7,999 bases of DNA. It comes from Actinomycetota bacterium (lineage in GTDB: Bacteria; Actinomycetota; Thermoleophilia; Gaiellales; Gaiellaceae). The stretch lies in the NCBI GenBank assembly GCA_013812265.1, contig JACCTQ010000357.1:1-7999 (forward strand). Reading direction: 5' to 3'. Below the pieces are notes generated by a model, which saw only the letters and a list, made by a program, of their open reading frames with translations, did not search any database and was not told where the DNA came from. The position numbers and the translations under genes were made by a program. Shown one piece after another: positions 7,018 through 7,999 of the stretch; the first letter of the stretch is position 1; every line of letters begins with the position of its first letter.

Positions 7018-7999
7018 ATGAGCGTGGCGGTACTCGTCGGCACCCGAAAGGGCCTGTTCGCTCTGACGAGCGACGAAGCCCGGAGGGACTGGTCTCTGGA
7101 GGGACCAATTCTTCCAGGCTGGGAGGTCTTCCACGCCGTCACCGACCCGCGCGACGGCATCCTCTACGCAGCGACGAACCACTTCTCCTACGGGGCCACG
7201 GTGCACCGCTCCCGGGATTCCGGTCGCAACTGGGAGCGTGCGGAAACACTGGGACTTCCGGAAGACAGTGGAATCACGCTGGAACGTACGTGGCACGTCG
7301 AGCCCGGGCACGAGTCCCAGCCCGGCACTCTTTGGCTCGGAGGAGCCCCGGGCGTGCTCTTTCGCTCCGACGACAGCGGCACGACCTGGGAGCCGAACGC
7401 CGGAATCGTCGAGCATCCGACGCGCGACCGGTGGCAGCCGGGCGCGGGTGGGATGTGCTGCCATTCCATCCAGGTCCACCCCACGGAGCCGCAAACCATG
7501 TACGTCGGGATCTCCGCCGCGGGCGTCTTTCGCTCCGAGGACGGCGGCACGACCTGGTCGCCCGCGAACAGGGGGACGGCCGCAGATTTCCTGCCGCACC
7601 CGTATCCCGAGCTCGGGCAGTGCGTCCACAAGGTTCTCCTGCACCCCGAGCGGCCCGAGCGGCTCTGGCAGCAGAATCACTGCGGCGTCTACCGTTCCGA
7701 CGACCGCGGCGAGAGCTGGGAGCGCCTCGACGGTAACGGCCTGCCGAGCGACTTCGGCTTCGCTCTCGCACTCGCCCCGCGCGACCCGGACGTGGCGTAC
7801 GTGGTTCCCGAGGAAGGAGCGGAGAACCGAGTCACCTCGGACGGGCGTCTGGGCGTCTACCGGACGCAGGACGGCGGTGCGACATGGGCGCTGGTCTCGG
7901 ACGGGCTTCCGGATCCGGCCTGGCTCGCCGTCCTGCGCGAGGGCCTGAGCTACGACCGGCTCGACCCGGCCGGTGTGTACCTCGGGACGCAGAGTGGCT
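7018..7999 (+). CDS. BNR / Asp-box repeat protein (sialidase- or sortilin-like beta-propeller), 3' end outside window
   Basis: The frame is open from ATG 7018 to the right edge (327 complete codons, no stop); the C-terminus is missing. Five Asp-boxes (S/T-x-D-x-G-x-T/S-W and close variants) are spaced along the chain: SRDSGRNW (65-72), SDDSGTTW (117-124), SEDGGTTW (173-180), SDDRGESW (227-234) and TQDGGATW (283-290). This indicates a beta-propeller of the kind annotated as WD40/YVTN/BNR-like or 'exo-alpha-sialidase'. The N-terminus (SVAVLVGTRKGLFAL) has no signal peptide, so a cytoplasmic location is likely. Other visible features are a Cys pair in GMCCHSI (144-150) and NHCGVYRSDD (220-229). 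Asp-boxes are structural and do not prove glycosidase activity; no sialidase Arg triad or FRIP motif is evident in the visible part. It is divergent from the PPOX gene (45-bp gap), and the start lacks a Shine-Dalgarno. The fold is confident; the function is unknown. Confidence 0.5.
   Translation, partial: MSVAVLVGTRKGLFALTSDEARRDWSLEGPILPGWEVFHAVTDPRDGILYAATNHFSYGATVHRSRDSGRNWERAETLGLPEDSGITLERTWHVEPGHESQPGTLWLGGAPGVLFRSDDSGTTWEPNAGIVEHPTRDRWQPGAGGMCCHSIQVHPTEPQTMYVGISAAGVFRSEDGGTTWSPANRGTAADFLPHPYPELGQCVHKVLLHPERPERLWQQNHCGVYRSDDRGESWERLDGNGLPSDFGFALALAPRDPDVAYVVPEEGAENRVTSDGRLGVYRTQDGGATWALVSDGLPDPAWLAVLREGLSYDRLDPAGVYLGTQSG

Noticed and set aside
6973..7680. N-terminal extension of the PPOX oxidoreductase
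   Set aside because: It is antisense to the Asp-box gene and not PPOX-like; ATG 6972 with a GGGG-type ribosome binding site gives the normal family length.
6963..7948. Two long plus-strand frames across the right end
   Set aside because: Arg/Ala/Pro-rich shadows of the Asp-box repeat frame, which contains five regular Asp-box motifs.
7018..7999. Calling the BNR protein a true sialidase
   Set aside because: Asp-boxes are structural and occur in many propellers; no catalytic sialidase residues or signal peptide are seen in the visible part.

Overview
The window is high-GC DNA with dense, tightly packed genes, GTG starts in four of the eight genes, and 4-bp GTGA stop/start overlaps. It looks like a chromosomal segment of a high-GC soil or water bacterium. 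The actinobacterial lineage, possibly Thermoleophilia-like, is my best guess; it rests on gene content and style, not on a marker gene.

Layout. (1) Positions 1-1372, minus strand: the N-terminal 457 codons of a large secreted repeat protein, cut by the left edge. It has a signal peptide, an Ig-like domain, a Cys-His motif segment and tandem prealbumin-like (SpaA-type) repeats of 97 residues. (2) 1373-1553: a divergent intergenic region with an operator-like cluster of three CGCAGTA half-sites. (3) 1554-2213, plus: an orphan receiver-LuxR response regulator whose only sensible start is a rare ATT codon. (4) 5257 down to 2210, minus: a three-gene operon of a DedA membrane protein, a VOC/glyoxalase-fold protein and a DUF255 (YyaL/SPATA20-type) thioredoxin-domain protein. 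Gaps are 7 bp and -4 bp. The last gene meets the response regulator tail to tail on a shared CTAG that supplies both stop codons. (5) 5258-5352: two adjacent strong inverted repeats. (6) 5353-about 5690, minus: a decayed remnant of a second secreted protein, with a prealbumin-repeat piece followed by a C-terminal 'TASE-D-GF' FN3-like piece, broken by frameshifts and deletions. (7) 6972 down to 5675, minus: a two-gene operon of a PPOX/F420-type flavin-fold oxidoreductase and an HMG-CoA lyase family enzyme. (8) 7018-7999, plus: a five-Asp-box BNR repeat protein cut by the right edge, divergent from (7) and apparently leaderless.

I see no mobile element, CRISPR array, tRNA or rRNA, and no clear defence or biosynthetic system. 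Most genes belong to known families. The items most worth a second look are the ATT start of the response regulator, the half-site cluster between it and the secreted repeat protein, and the pseudogene remnant of a related surface protein about 4 kb away. [Form note: the original answer gave no feature confidence values; the uniform 0.5 is a placeholder required by the schema, not an estimate.]
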